NCBI GenBank assembly: GCA_963764315.1
Contig: CAVXSB010000002.1
Coordinates: forward strand, 248,001-312,000
DNA: 64,000 nucleotides
Source: DATLWN01 sp963764315
Lineage (GTDB): Bacteria; Pseudomonadota; Zetaproteobacteria; Mariprofundales; Mariprofundaceae
Direction: 5' to 3'
Position numbers and translations under genes: made by a program. Below the pieces are notes generated by a model. The model did no database searches and was not told the origin of the DNA. It was given only the letters and a program-made list of their open reading frames with translations. Each line of letters begins with the position of its first letter. The first letter of the stretch is position 1. This document shows positions 35,966-44,920 of the stretch, one piece after another.

Positions 35966-36230
35966 GGCCTGTTCACATTAATTTCGATGGCGTCGATATC
36001 GCCATTTTTTTGGCTCGGCAAGGCTTTGTGCGCGCAGCGTGCTTGTTGCACGCAAGCGCACAGTAACGCAGCAGGACGGAAAAATGGCTTATCCGTATGG
36101 GCTGCGCTCAAAACCGGGCCACTCGGCGTTGCTCGGAATTCGTTTGGAGGCACCAAATCTCATCCCTCGCGCCTTGATTGACCCGGTTTTGAGCAGCAGC
36201 GACAACACCGAAATTAACGTGAACAGGCCC
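35965..36230. mobile_element. MITE-like element with terminal inverted repeats and TA flanks
   Basis: A 266-bp noncoding element. The ends share a 21-base inverted repeat with one mismatch (GGCCTGTTCAC[A/G]TTAATTTCG; left 35966-35986, right 36209-36229), and weaker pairing continues for another dozen bases. Both sides are flanked by TA (35963-35964 and 36231-36232), as expected of IS630/Tc1-mariner-type insertion. Inside are a long hairpin (36027-36062) and a 13-bp inverted pair, GCTCAAAACCGGG / CCCGGTTTTGAGC. It encodes no transposase, so movement would need one in trans. Confidence 0.8.
36027..36062. repeat. Long hairpin inside the MITE
   Basis: TGTGCGC-gca-GCGTGC-ttgtt-GCACGC-aa-GCGCACA: two stacked perfect stems of 7 and 6 bp with a small asymmetric internal loop. 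A typical fold-back core of a nonautonomous element. Confidence 0.75.
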
Positions 36231-36532
36231 TATGCGTGGCCGGCGTTCATATCATGGGGGGAATGGTAATACTCGCTGTCCGACGCCGTTTGCTCGATGA
36301 ACTGACGCAGGCTCGCCATACGGGACTCGGCGGTGCGCAAAACGGCACAGTCCCTGCAGCCCGGATCCCCGCATGGCTGCCGCGCATAGAGCCAATACTG
36401 GATAGCACCGGCCAGTAGCCCGTCAGCGATATCCCACATATCGACATCCGGATCCGCCTCGACCAGCCTGTTGCCCAGCTCGACGGTTTGCTCGGCCGCC
36501 GCCTGATACGACTGCTCCTGATCTTCTTGCAT
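36230..36532 (-). CDS. Small acidic hypothetical protein with CxxxxC-xx-C cluster
   Basis: A 100-residue protein, mostly helical. It has an acidic N-terminus (MQEDQEQSYQAAAEQTVELG), WDIADGLLAGAIQYWLYARQPCGDPGCRDC with cysteines that could bind metal, and a C-terminal stretch ending in AGHA. I do not recognise the family. Its TAG stop spans the right TA flank of the MITE, but the reading frame would have ended there before insertion too, so the protein is intact. Convergent to pgsA; GC-rich codon use fits the core genome. Confidence 0.65.
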   Translation of the reverse strand: MQEDQEQSYQAAAEQTVELGNRLVEADPDVDMWDIADGLLAGAIQYWLYARQPCGDPGCRDCAVLRTAESRMASLRQFIEQTASDSEYYHSPHDMNAGHA

Positions 36533-36564
36533 CGATGAATCCTATCCCCTTCGCCGCACATCGC

Positions 36565-37746
36565 CTACAGGCGATGCGCAAGCAGCTCGCTCAGCTCCGC
36601 ATCCTGCAAGCGAATCGGATTGGTCTGCATGCTGTTGCCGCGACTGCCTGTGACGATACGCGGGATATCGGCCGGGGAAACGCCGTAGTAGGAAAGCCGC
36701 GGCATCTCCAGTCGGTCGCTCCAGTCCTCCAGCAAATCGAGCAGTGCCCGAATCGCCGCCTCATCGTCCAGATCGGGAGCATCGCTCAGGATGCGGCCGG
36801 CCTCGGCGTACTTGATCAGGCCCGGATTCCGGGGCTCCCGTTCGCGCATGCAGCGGATATTCAGCCGCGTCGCCTCATACACCAGGGTACCGCAGGCCGC
36901 ACCGTGCGGAATCGGGAAGAAGGCACCCAGTGGCGAGGCCAGCCCGTGCACCGCACCGAGGCCGGCATTGGCCAGCGTCAGTCCGGACATCGATGAGGCA
37001 TACAGCATGCCGGCGCGCGCGCCGATATCGTCGCCATGCCTGACGGCACTCAGCAGGTGCTGGCGCACCATCGCCATACCGCTTGCGGCCAGGGCATCGC
37101 TCATCGGGTTGGCCCGACCGGACACGTAGGATTCGAGCAACTGGGTCAGGGCATCCATGCCGCAAGCGGCGGTGATCGCAGGTGGACAGGACAGCGTCAG
37201 CTCCGGATCGAGGATGACATGGCGTGCCACCAGCAGCTCGTGGCGGAAGGATTTCTTGAACCCACCCTCGCCGATGACCGAAAGCACGGCATTCTTGCTC
37301 GTCTCCCCGCCCGTCCCCGCTGTCGTCGGCAGGGCGATGAACGGGGTGGCCGGACCGGCATAGACACGTCCACGGCCGATGCCCTCGAGGTAATCGAGCA
37401 CCGAATGCCCGAGCGATAGCAGGCCGGCGATGGCCTTGCCCGCATCCACGGCGCTGCCGCCACCGATGGCCACCACGGCGTCCGGCGCAAAGACGCGGCA
37501 GGCGGCCACCGACTCATCCACCAGCGATGGGGATGGTTCGCCGTCGACGCGCAAGCGCTGCAGCTCGAATTCGGCGCTCAGCACCGCCAGCATGTCCCGG
37601 CAAAGCGGCGAGGCATCGAAGGAAACGGATCCGGTCACCAGCAGTACGCGCGGTCCGTATCCCCGAAGAATCCCGGCCAAGGCGTCGCGCCGGCCTGCCC
37701 CGAAGTGGATATGCGGAGTGGCGGCAAAACGGAAATCGGAAATCAT
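36565..37746 (-). CDS. Iron-containing alcohol dehydrogenase family protein
   Basis: NAD(P)-dependent group III alcohol dehydrogenase (393 aa). The nucleotide-binding motif VAIGGGSAVDAGKA, ALPTTAGTGGETSKNAVL, the metal-ligand segment around ACGMDALTQLLESYVS, and AGLGAVHGLASPLGAFFPIPHGAACG with its His ligands are all in family positions. The specific alcohol or aldehyde is unknown; this subgroup includes 1,3-propanediol and other short-chain dehydrogenases. Start ATG 37746 was taken because the frame upstream runs through the divergent MFS gene. Confidence 0.9.
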   Translation of the reverse strand: MISDFRFAATPHIHFGAGRRDALAGILRGYGPRVLLVTGSVSFDASPLCRDMLAVLSAEFELQRLRVDGEPSPSLVDESVAACRVFAPDAVVAIGGGSAVDAGKAIAGLLSLGHSVLDYLEGIGRGRVYAGPATPFIALPTTAGTGGETSKNAVLSVIGEGGFKKSFRHELLVARHVILDPELTLSCPPAITAACGMDALTQLLESYVSGRANPMSDALAASGMAMVRQHLLSAVRHGDDIGARAGMLYASSMSGLTLANAGLGAVHGLASPLGAFFPIPHGAACGTLVYEATRLNIRCMREREPRNPGLIKYAEAGRILSDAPDLDDEAAIRALLDLLEDWSDRLEMPRLSYYGVSPADIPRIVTGSRGNSMQTNPIRLQDAELSELLAHRL

Positions 37747-37791
37747 TTGCCCAGTATAACAGAAGCCCGGGGCGAAGGCGGGAGGCATCCG

Positions 37792-39054
37792 ATGTTGAAC
37801 CGGCCAGCCAGATGCGCTATGCATGCGCCTGGCATGAAACCATCGGCAATGCATCGGAGGACACCGGATCCTGGAGCCCGCAAGGCCCTGCCCGGCGCTG
37901 TATGGTCGCTCGGCTTCGTGTCGCTGTGCATGGACACCTCCTCGGAGCTGATCCACAGCCTGCTTCCGGTGTTCATGGCCTCCGTGCTCGGCGCCAGCAT
38001 GACAACGATCGGTATCCTCGAGGGCATCGCCGAGGCCACTGCCGCCATCACCAAGGTGTTCTCGGGCATGCTCAGCGACTGGCTGGGACGGCGCAAGGCC
38101 CTGGTGGTGATCGGTTATGGCCTGTCGGCGCTGACCAAGCCCTTGTTCCCATTGGCCGGCAGCATCGGCTGGGTATTCGCCGCCCGCTTCACAGACCGGG
38201 TCGGCAAGGGCATCCGCAATGCCCCGCGCGATGCCCTGGTGGCCGACCTCGTGCCTGCCTCCTTGCGTGGCGCCGCCTATGGCCTTCGCCAGGCCCTGGA
38301 TTCGGTCGGGGCCTTCCTCGGCCCCATGCTGGCCCTGCTCGGCATGGCCCTGCTGGCCGACCACATCCGTCAGGCAATGTGGATCGCCGTCGTTCCCGCC
38401 ATCGCCGCCGTGCTGCTGCTCATCTTCGCCGTACACGAGCCGCAGGCGCATACCTCCCGGACCGGGCCCCGGGCATCACCGATCCGCATGGCCGATATCC
38501 GCCGACTCGGTCCGGAGTTCTGGCTCGTCGTGCTACTGGGCTCGGTGTTCACCATGGCGCGCTTCAGCGAGGCCTTCCTGGTGCTGCGCGCCCAGAGCGC
38601 GCACTTGGCCATCGCCTATATACCGGCGGTGATGGTGGTGATGAACGTCGCCTATGCCGCGGTATCCTATCCGGCCGGCCGGGCCGCCGACCGTATTCGC
38701 CGTCGCATATTGCTGCTGGGGGGGCTTGTGGTGCTGGTCCTCGCCGACCTGCTGTTGGCCGCAGCCGACTCGCCTGCGCTGGTATTCGCCGGTGCCGCAC
38801 TTTGGGGCATACATATGGGCATCACACAGGGGCTATTCTCAAAAATGGTGGCCGGCAGCGCCGATGATGCCTTGCGCGGCACCGCATTCGGTATCTACAA
38901 CCTGGTCAGTGGCCTGATGCTGCTTCTGGCCAGCGGCCTGGCCGGCCTGTTGTGGCAGGCGATGGGACCGGCCGCCACCTTCCTGGCCGGCGGCAGCTTC
39001 GCCGTGCTGGCCGCACTCGGCATCCTGTTCCGTCGCTCCCCGAGGTCGGCCTGA
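37792..39054 (+). CDS. MFS transporter (uncharacterised 12-helix family)
   Basis: Major facilitator superfamily protein (420 aa) with 12 hydrophobic segments. The first half shows GILEGIAEATAAITKVFSGMLSDWLGRRKALVVIGY (motif A, GxxSDxxGRRK), then AARFTDRVGKGIRNAPRDALVADLVP, a signature of a widely distributed but unassigned MFS group. ATG 37792 follows GGAGG with six to seven bases of spacing. It diverges from the Fe-ADH gene with only 45 bases between start codons, hinting at shared regulation. Confidence 0.9.
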   Translation: MLNRPARCAMHAPGMKPSAMHRRTPDPGARKALPGAVWSLGFVSLCMDTSSELIHSLLPVFMASVLGASMTTIGILEGIAEATAAITKVFSGMLSDWLGRRKALVVIGYGLSALTKPLFPLAGSIGWVFAARFTDRVGKGIRNAPRDALVADLVPASLRGAAYGLRQALDSVGAFLGPMLALLGMALLADHIRQAMWIAVVPAIAAVLLLIFAVHEPQAHTSRTGPRASPIRMADIRRLGPEFWLVVLLGSVFTMARFSEAFLVLRAQSAHLAIAYIPAVMVVMNVAYAAVSYPAGRAADRIRRRILLLGGLVVLVLADLLLAAADSPALVFAGAALWGIHMGITQGLFSKMVAGSADDALRGTAFGIYNLVSGLMLLLASGLAGLLWQAMGPAATFLAGGSFAVLAALGILFRRSPRSA

Positions 39055-39073
39055 AGCCGGCCCACAGGATGCA

Positions 39074-40366
39074 TCAAAGACGGCAGATATGCTCGCGGTC
39101 CGGGCCGGTGGACAGCATCTTCACCGGGCAATCGCAGACCTCTTCGATGCGGCGCAGCAGCGCCTGCGCATTGGCCGGCAGCTCGGAGGCATTGGTCAGC
39201 CCGAACGTGGACTCGCTCCAGCCCGCCAGGGTTTCATAGATCGGCACGCAGGCCTCGAGCACCCTGGCATCGGCGGGGATGGACTCCACACGCTCGCCGT
39301 TCAGGTCATAGCCCACGCACAGCTTCACCTCCGGCATGCCGTCCAGCACATCCAGCTTGGTGATGGCGAGGCCCGTGACGCCGCTGATGCGCACCGCGTG
39401 CTTGACGACCACGGCATCGAACCATCCGGTGCGGCGCGGACGCCCGGTCGTGGAGCCGAATTCCTGCCCCACCTCGGCCATATGCTTGCCGGCCGCATCG
39501 AGCAGATCGACGCCGTCGTACAGCTCGGTCGGGAACGGGCCGGCCCCGACGCGCGTCGTGTAGGCCTTGGCGATACCGAGCACCTCGTCGACGCGGTTCG
39601 GGCCGACGCCCAGGCCGGCCAGCGCCGCCCCGGACAGGGTGTTCGACGAGGTGACATACGGATAGGTGCCGTGATCGACGTCGAGCATCGAGCCCTGTGC
39701 CCCCTCGTAAAGGATACGGGCACCCTCGCGGGCCTTCTGATCCAGGATCAGAGGTACATCTGCGGCCATCGGCAACAGCCGCTCGCGTGCCAGCGCCAGG
39801 CAGGCATCGACGTCCGCGCGCGTCACCGGCTCGGCGTGCAACATTTCAGTAAGCAGGAAGTTCGTATAGCGCAGGTTCTCGTCGATGCGCCGGTCCAGAT
39901 CCTGGGAGATGACGTCGATCAGACGGATGCCGCGGCGCGCCACCTTGTCTTCGTAGGTGGGGCCGATGCCGCGCCCGGTGGTACCGATCTTCGCCTTGCC
40001 CGTGGCCGCTGCTTCCCGTGCCGCATCCAGCGCCCGATGATAGGGCAGGATCAGCTGACAGCGATCGGAGATCAGCAGACGCTCGGTCACCGGCACGTCG
40101 GCGGCGAGCAGTGTGTCCATCTCGTTCACCAGCTCCTGGGGATCGACGACGGTGCCATTGCCGATCAGGCTCAGCACATGGCCATGCAGGATGCCGGACG
40201 GGATATGATGCAGCACCGTCTTTTTACCGCCGATGACCAGCGTATGGCCAGCGTTGGGTCCGCCCTGAAAGCGGGCGACGACGTCCATTTGCGGGGCCAG
40301 TAGATCGACGATCTTGCCCTTGCCCTCATCGCCCCACTGAATGCCGATTGCCACGATATTGGCCAT
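39074..40366 (-). CDS. purA: Adenylosuccinate synthetase PurA
   Basis: GTP-dependent ligase from IMP to adenylosuccinate (430 aa, standard size). The N-terminal P-loop GIQWGDEGKGKIVD, NAGHTLV, IGTTGRGIGPTYEDK, EGAQGSMLDVDHGTYPYVTSSNT, GRPRRTGWFDAV and TKLDVLDG are the classical PurA motifs. ATG 40366 has AGGGGATC upstream. It follows hisZ by 11 bases; hisZ-purA is a common gammaproteobacterial pair. Confidence 0.96.
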   Translation of the reverse strand: MANIVAIGIQWGDEGKGKIVDLLAPQMDVVARFQGGPNAGHTLVIGGKKTVLHHIPSGILHGHVLSLIGNGTVVDPQELVNEMDTLLAADVPVTERLLISDRCQLILPYHRALDAAREAAATGKAKIGTTGRGIGPTYEDKVARRGIRLIDVISQDLDRRIDENLRYTNFLLTEMLHAEPVTRADVDACLALARERLLPMAADVPLILDQKAREGARILYEGAQGSMLDVDHGTYPYVTSSNTLSGAALAGLGVGPNRVDEVLGIAKAYTTRVGAGPFPTELYDGVDLLDAAGKHMAEVGQEFGSTTGRPRRTGWFDAVVVKHAVRISGVTGLAITKLDVLDGMPEVKLCVGYDLNGERVESIPADARVLEACVPIYETLAGWSESTFGLTNASELPANAQALLRRIEEVCDCPVKMLSTGPDREHICRL

Positions 40367-40377
40367 TGATCGATCCC

Positions 40378-41352
40378 CTATTCCAGAAGTGCGCCGGCAT
40401 CGAGCCAGCGCCACAAATCGCAAGAAAACCCGGTGGCCGGCATGTCGCGGCCGTGCGCCTTCATCATATGGTCGTAGCGCCCACCCTCGAGCAGCGCCTG
40501 CGGCGCCTCGGCCGCGTAGCCGGCGAACACGATGCCGCTGTGGTAAAGGAAATGCGGCACCCGCGCCGCATCGATGCGGATCTCCAGTTCCTGGTGCAGG
40601 CGCGCGCGCACTGCCTCGGCCAAATGCAGCAGCGCTTCGGCCGCTGCTGCCACGCTGCCGCCCAAAGGCAGGGCACAATCGCGCAACCAGTCCTCGCTGC
40701 CCTGGCCCGCGGCCAGGGCCAGCAGGGCCTCGCCCTGCGCCTGCGGCAGTGCGTCGGCCGCCAGCTGTCGGCTGAGATCCTCCGGCGAGCGCCGGGCCAG
40801 CAGTCCGGCCCACACATCCAGCGGATAGCGGCTGCCGTCCAGCAGGGCGTGGATCAGACCCATATGCCCCACACGGATCACCGGTCGTGCGAAGCCGGCC
40901 ACGCGCATGGTCATCGCCGCCAGGTGGATCACCTCCACGTCGGCCTCGATGCCGGCCACACCCATCAGTTCCAGTCCCGTCTGCCACTGCTGCCTGGCGC
41001 CGGTACTGCTGTCCGGGCGCGCCGTCATGACCATGCCGGAATAACACAGCCTCAGCACCTGCTCGTGCATCAGACGGGTGGCGGCAATGCGTGCGATCTG
41101 CGGCGTCATGTCCGGGCGGATGGCCAGCGTGCCCGCCCCGGCCGGATCGGAGAATACGATCATCTCGTCGCTCAGATACATGCCGGCGCCGGAATTCAGC
41201 GTTGCCGGGCGCTCGACCAGCGGCGGAATGACCTCCTCGAAGTCAGCCTCGGCAAACAGGTCCAGCAGGCGGCGCTGCAGCAGACGCAGGGCCTTGGCGC
41301 GCTCGCCGAAGGCGTCGGCGACGCCGATGATCGGTCGCATGTCCACATTCAT
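40378..41352 (-). CDS. hisZ: ATP phosphoribosyltransferase regulatory subunit HisZ
   Basis: Class II aminoacyl-tRNA synthetase paralogue (324 aa) that activates the short form of HisG. Motif 2-like RPDMTPQIARIAATRL and the C-terminal GGRYDHMMKAHGRDMPATGFSCDLWRWL are characteristic. Length is about 60-70 residues below typical proteobacterial HisZ, owing to a reduced C-terminal region. The start overlaps the serA stop as ATGA. Expects a short HisG elsewhere in the genome; hisG is not in this window. Confidence 0.92.
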   Translation of the reverse strand: MNVDMRPIIGVADAFGERAKALRLLQRRLLDLFAEADFEEVIPPLVERPATLNSGAGMYLSDEMIVFSDPAGAGTLAIRPDMTPQIARIAATRLMHEQVLRLCYSGMVMTARPDSSTGARQQWQTGLELMGVAGIEADVEVIHLAAMTMRVAGFARPVIRVGHMGLIHALLDGSRYPLDVWAGLLARRSPEDLSRQLAADALPQAQGEALLALAAGQGSEDWLRDCALPLGGSVAAAAEALLHLAEAVRARLHQELEIRIDAARVPHFLYHSGIVFAGYAAEAPQALLEGGRYDHMMKAHGRDMPATGFSCDLWRWLDAGALLE

Positions 41353-42935
41353 GCTTTCAACTCCAGATAACGCACATCGATGATGTTCGGCAATTCGCGC
41401 AGCGTCTCCATGACCTTCGCGGGCGGACGCGAGTCGACGGTGACCAGGGCAATGGCCGAGGCCATATCCGGATTGCGCCCGAGCCTGAAGTCGCCGATGT
41501 TGATGCCGGCTGCAGCCAGGGCGGCGCCGATGCCGGCCACCACGCCGGGGCGATCATAATTCTGCACGAACAGCATGCGCCCTTCCGGCGCCATCTCGAC
41601 CTCGCTGGCATCGATGCTGACGAGCCGCGGACGCACACCGTCGAACACGGTGCCGGCGACGCTGTGGCGACCGGTGTCCCCCTCGAGCTCGACGCGGATG
41701 CGGCTAAGGAAAGGCTCGGCCTGATCGCTGGCCGCTTCGGACACGGCGATGCCGCGCTCCTTGGCCAGCACCATGGCGTTGACGGCGTTGACGTCTTCCA
41801 TGCTCTCGGCCAGCAAGCCCTGCAGCACGCCATTGATCAGCGGTTTGCGGTTGAGCCCCGAGGCCTGGCCTTCGAAATGCACAGTCATGCGGGTGTAGCC
41901 GGGGCTCAGGATCTGGCCCAGCAGCTGACCAAGCCGACGGCACAGCAGCAGGTAGGGTGAGAGCAATTTCCCCTCTTCTTCGCTGAGCGAGGGCATGTTG
42001 ACGGCATTGCGCACCGTGCCCTGCAACAGGAAATCCGCCATCTGCTCGGCCACCTGCACCGCCACGTTCTCCTGCGCTTCCACGGTGGAGGCTCCGATAT
42101 GCGGCGTGCAGCTGACGTTATCCAACGCGAACAGCGGGTTCTCTTTCGCCGGCTCCTCGGCATACACGTCCAGGGCGGCGGCACGCAGCTTCCCGGACTG
42201 GCAGGCCGCATACAGCGCCTGCTCGTCGACGATGCCGCCGCGGGCGCAGTTGACGAGGATGGCTCCCGGCTTCATGCGGCCAAGGATGTCGGCATCGATG
42301 AGATTGCGCGTGGCATCGACGAGCGGCACGTGGATGGTCAACACGTCGACGATCTCGGCCAGGGCCTCGACCGAATCGACCTTGTGCACGCCCATGGCCT
42401 CGGCGCGCTCATTGCTGATGAAAGGGTCATAGACATGCACTGCCATGTGCAGGCCCTTGAGCCTGTCACAGACGATGGCGCCGATATTGCCGGCGCCGAT
42501 GACGCCGGCCTTCTTGCCGGTCAGCTCCATGCCCATGAAGCGGTTCTTCTCCCACTTCCCGGCCTTGGTGGAGGCACTGGCCTGCGGAATCTGGCGAGCG
42601 GCGGCCAACAGGTGCGCGATGGCCAGCTCCGCCGTCGTCACCGTATTGCCGAAGGGGGTGTTCATGACCACGATGCCGCGCCGGGAACAGGCCTCGACAT
42701 CAACATTGTCCACGCCGATGCCGGCGCGACCGATCACCCTCACGCGGGTGGCCGCCTCCAGCAACGCGCCCTTGAGCTTGGTCGTGGATCGTACAGCGAT
42801 AGCGTCGTAGCCGCCGGCGATGGCAGCCTGCTCGTCCGCGCCGAGGCCCGGCCGGTAGTCGACCTCAATGCCGCGGGCACGGAAGACCTCGACAGCCCGC
42901 TCGCTCATCTTGTCGGCAATCCAAACCTTAGGCAT
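41349..42935 (-). CDS. serA: D-3-phosphoglycerate dehydrogenase SerA (long type with ACT domain)
   Basis: First enzyme of serine biosynthesis (528 aa, the long type I form seen in Bacillus and mycobacteria). Substrate domain KMSERAVEVFRARGIEVDYRP; NAD motif GVIGAGNIGAIVCDRL; catalytic Arg in NCARGGIVDE, Glu in AEEPAKENPL and His in CTPHIGAST; then an ASB/intervening domain and a C-terminal ACT domain (FVQNYDRPGVVAGIGAALAAAGINIGDFRLGRN) for serine feedback. No clear ribosome site precedes the ATG; a hairpin lies 19 bases upstream. Heads serA-hisZ-purA and lies 177 bases from serC on the same strand. Confidence 0.95.
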   Translation of the reverse strand: MPKVWIADKMSERAVEVFRARGIEVDYRPGLGADEQAAIAGGYDAIAVRSTTKLKGALLEAATRVRVIGRAGIGVDNVDVEACSRRGIVVMNTPFGNTVTTAELAIAHLLAAARQIPQASASTKAGKWEKNRFMGMELTGKKAGVIGAGNIGAIVCDRLKGLHMAVHVYDPFISNERAEAMGVHKVDSVEALAEIVDVLTIHVPLVDATRNLIDADILGRMKPGAILVNCARGGIVDEQALYAACQSGKLRAAALDVYAEEPAKENPLFALDNVSCTPHIGASTVEAQENVAVQVAEQMADFLLQGTVRNAVNMPSLSEEEGKLLSPYLLLCRRLGQLLGQILSPGYTRMTVHFEGQASGLNRKPLINGVLQGLLAESMEDVNAVNAMVLAKERGIAVSEAASDQAEPFLSRIRVELEGDTGRHSVAGTVFDGVRPRLVSIDASEVEMAPEGRMLFVQNYDRPGVVAGIGAALAAAGINIGDFRLGRNPDMASAIALVTVDSRPPAKVMETLRELPNIIDVRYLELKA

Positions 42936-42953
42936 CAGACACAGTCACGGAAA

Positions 42954-42994
42954 GCACTCCAAACGGGGATTTTTCGCACCCGAAACCGGAGTGC
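42954..42994 (-). promoter_or_regulatory. Inverted repeat in serA leader
   Basis: GCACTCC (42954-42960) pairs with GGAGTGC (42988-42994); inside, GGG/CCC can extend the stem. It ends 19 bases before the serA ATG on the transcript. A TTGACC and TAGTAT pair with 16-base spacing lies further upstream (around 42998-43025) as a possible promoter. The structure could gate ribosome access. Confidence 0.45.
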
Positions 42995-43112
42995 GCAAGC
43001 ATACTATAGGGGCCGCCCTTAAGGTCAAACCAGACGGAAACCGAAACATTGTCATAAGCCAAGCCCCGCTTCGCAGACCATCGCATGGGCGTCCCGAAGC
43101 CTGACCTTATGT

Positions 43113-44195
43113 TCATTCCAGACCGCTTTCGAACTCCTGCATATACGTCACCAGCGCATCCACGCCCGCTTCCGGCATGGCGTTGTAGATGCTGGCGCGC
43201 ATGCCGCCGACGGAACGGTGCCCCTTCAGCGTCAGCAGCCCGCGCTCGCTGGCACCCTTGAGGAATTCGGCATCGAGATCGGGATTGGTCAGCGTGAACG
43301 GCACGTTCATCCAGGAACGGGCATTCTTCGCCACCGGGCTGGCGTAGATCTGGCTGGTATCGATCGCGGCATAGAGCTTGTCGGCCTTGCGCTTGTTGAC
43401 CGTCGCCATCGCCTCCAGGCCGCCCTGCTCCTTGATCCAGGCGAAGACCAGACCTGCAATATACCAGGCATAGGTCGGCGGCGTGTTGTACATCGAATCG
43501 TTCTCGGCATGGGTGGCGTAGTTGAACATGGCGGGCGTGTTCTCAGCAGCCTTGCCCAGCAGGTCCTCGCGGATAATGACGATGCACAGGCCGGCAGGTC
43601 CGATATTCTTCTGCGCACCGGCATAGATCATGCCGAATCTGGAGACGTCGATCGGACGCGACAGGATGGTGGAGGACATGTCGGCCACCAGCGGCACGTC
43701 GCCGGTGTCCGGGATATAGTCGAACTCGACGCCGCCGATGGTCTCGTTCGGCGTGTAATGCACATAGGCCGCGTCGGCATTCAGTTTCAGCTCTGCCTGC
43801 GTCGGCACGGCGGTGAAACCGCCCCCGGAGGTATCGGCGGCGACATTGACGGTGCAGTAGCGCCCCGCCTCGGCAATCGCCTTTTTGGACCACATGCCTG
43901 TATTGAGGTAATCGGCGTTCTGTTTATCGCCCAGCAGGTTCAGCGGAATCATGGCAAACTGGGAAGAGGCGCCGCCCTGCAGAAAGAGCACCTTGTAGTT
44001 GTCGGGAATCACCATCAGCTCGCGCAGATCCTGCTCAGCCTCGGCCGCGATGGACATGAACTCCTTGCCGCGATGGCTCATTTCCATCACCGACATTCCC
44101 GAGCCGTGCCAATCCGGCATCTCCCGCTGCGCGCGCTCGATCACGGCGGTCGGCAACATGGCCGGGCCTGCACTGAAATTAAACTTTCTTGCCAT
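43113..44195 (-). CDS. serC: Phosphoserine aminotransferase SerC
   Basis: PLP enzyme (360 aa) converting 3-phosphohydroxypyruvate to phosphoserine, also used in pyridoxine synthesis. N-terminal FNFSAGPAMLP, HRGKEF, LFLQGGASSQFAMIPLNLL, and the PLP-Lys segment GAQKNIGPAG (Lys196) are the SerC signature. ATG 44195 has AAAGGATG upstream; an in-frame start 16 codons earlier lacks support. Acts directly after SerA, encoded next on the same strand. Confidence 0.95.
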   Translation of the reverse strand: MARKFNFSAGPAMLPTAVIERAQREMPDWHGSGMSVMEMSHRGKEFMSIAAEAEQDLRELMVIPDNYKVLFLQGGASSQFAMIPLNLLGDKQNADYLNTGMWSKKAIAEAGRYCTVNVAADTSGGGFTAVPTQAELKLNADAAYVHYTPNETIGGVEFDYIPDTGDVPLVADMSSTILSRPIDVSRFGMIYAGAQKNIGPAGLCIVIIREDLLGKAAENTPAMFNYATHAENDSMYNTPPTYAWYIAGLVFAWIKEQGGLEAMATVNKRKADKLYAAIDTSQIYASPVAKNARSWMNVPFTLTNPDLDAEFLKGASERGLLTLKGHRSVGGMRASIYNAMPEAGVDALVTYMQEFESGLE

Positions 44196-44440
44196 GCTCA
44201 CATCCTTTGACCGGGCAGGTTCGGCGACAGTCGATCCGCCCACCTGCGGTTTTCATCGACGGCGGGGGAAGATAGCCCTTCCACAACCGTTCCTCAATGC
44301 GTGAAAAGCAAAGCCCCCCTTCTCATCGATTTTGGCATCCCCATAGAGCGTCAATTACCTTGACGGCATCGCGGCCATGATGATGGCCGGCGAGGTATCT
44401 ATTGCTGGTCTGGGGCCGGCATGCGCCATAACCTTAATGC

Positions 44441-44824
44441 ATGTCAGACAAGGGTGTACGTATCGACAAATGGATCTGGGCCGCCCGCTTCTTCAAGACG
44501 CGAGTACAGGCCACCGAGATGGTCAATGGCGGCCATGTTCAATTGAACGGAGAGAGCGTGAAGCCATCCAAAACCGTGGAGTGCGGTGACGAACTGACCA
44601 TCCTTCGCGAGCAGGAGCGCTTCGTTGTCACCGTCACCGGCCTGGCGGAGAAACGCGGCTCGACAGCCGTGGCCCGAACCCTCTACGAAGAGCATGAAAC
44701 AAGTATTGAAGCCCGCGAGGAAGAGCGGCAGAAACGGAAGCTTCATGCCGCTACAGCTCCAAAAAAACGACCGGATAAAAAATCCCGACGTCAGATCATC
44801 CGCTTTGTCAGGAAAAAGGATTAA
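44441..44824 (+). CDS. hslR: Hsp15-like S4-domain RNA-binding protein HslR
   Basis: Heat-shock protein 15 homologue (127 aa) that binds free 50S subunits carrying nascent chains and helps ribosome recycling. The S4 fold is at the N-terminus: VRIDKWIWAARFFKTRVQATEMVNGGHVQLNGESVKPSKTV. The C-terminus is strongly basic (RPDKKSRRQIIRFVRKKD), as in E. coli HslR. A single gene convergent with vapC; no hslO lies beside it. Confidence 0.93.
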   Translation: MSDKGVRIDKWIWAARFFKTRVQATEMVNGGHVQLNGESVKPSKTVECGDELTILREQERFVVTVTGLAEKRGSTAVARTLYEEHETSIEAREEERQKRKLHAATAPKKRPDKKSRRQIIRFVRKKD

Positions 44825-44920
44825 AGGTTATGTGCAAAATGCACTCGAAACCAGCGCCCCGTTGCAATCCAAACCAGCAGCCTGCTGCACTTTCCTTGTG
44901 GAGGGGACAGCTATCGGCGT

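Noticed and set aside
35987..36181. Short ORFs inside the MITE
   Set aside because: They follow the internal inverted repeats on both strands and show no transposase motif.
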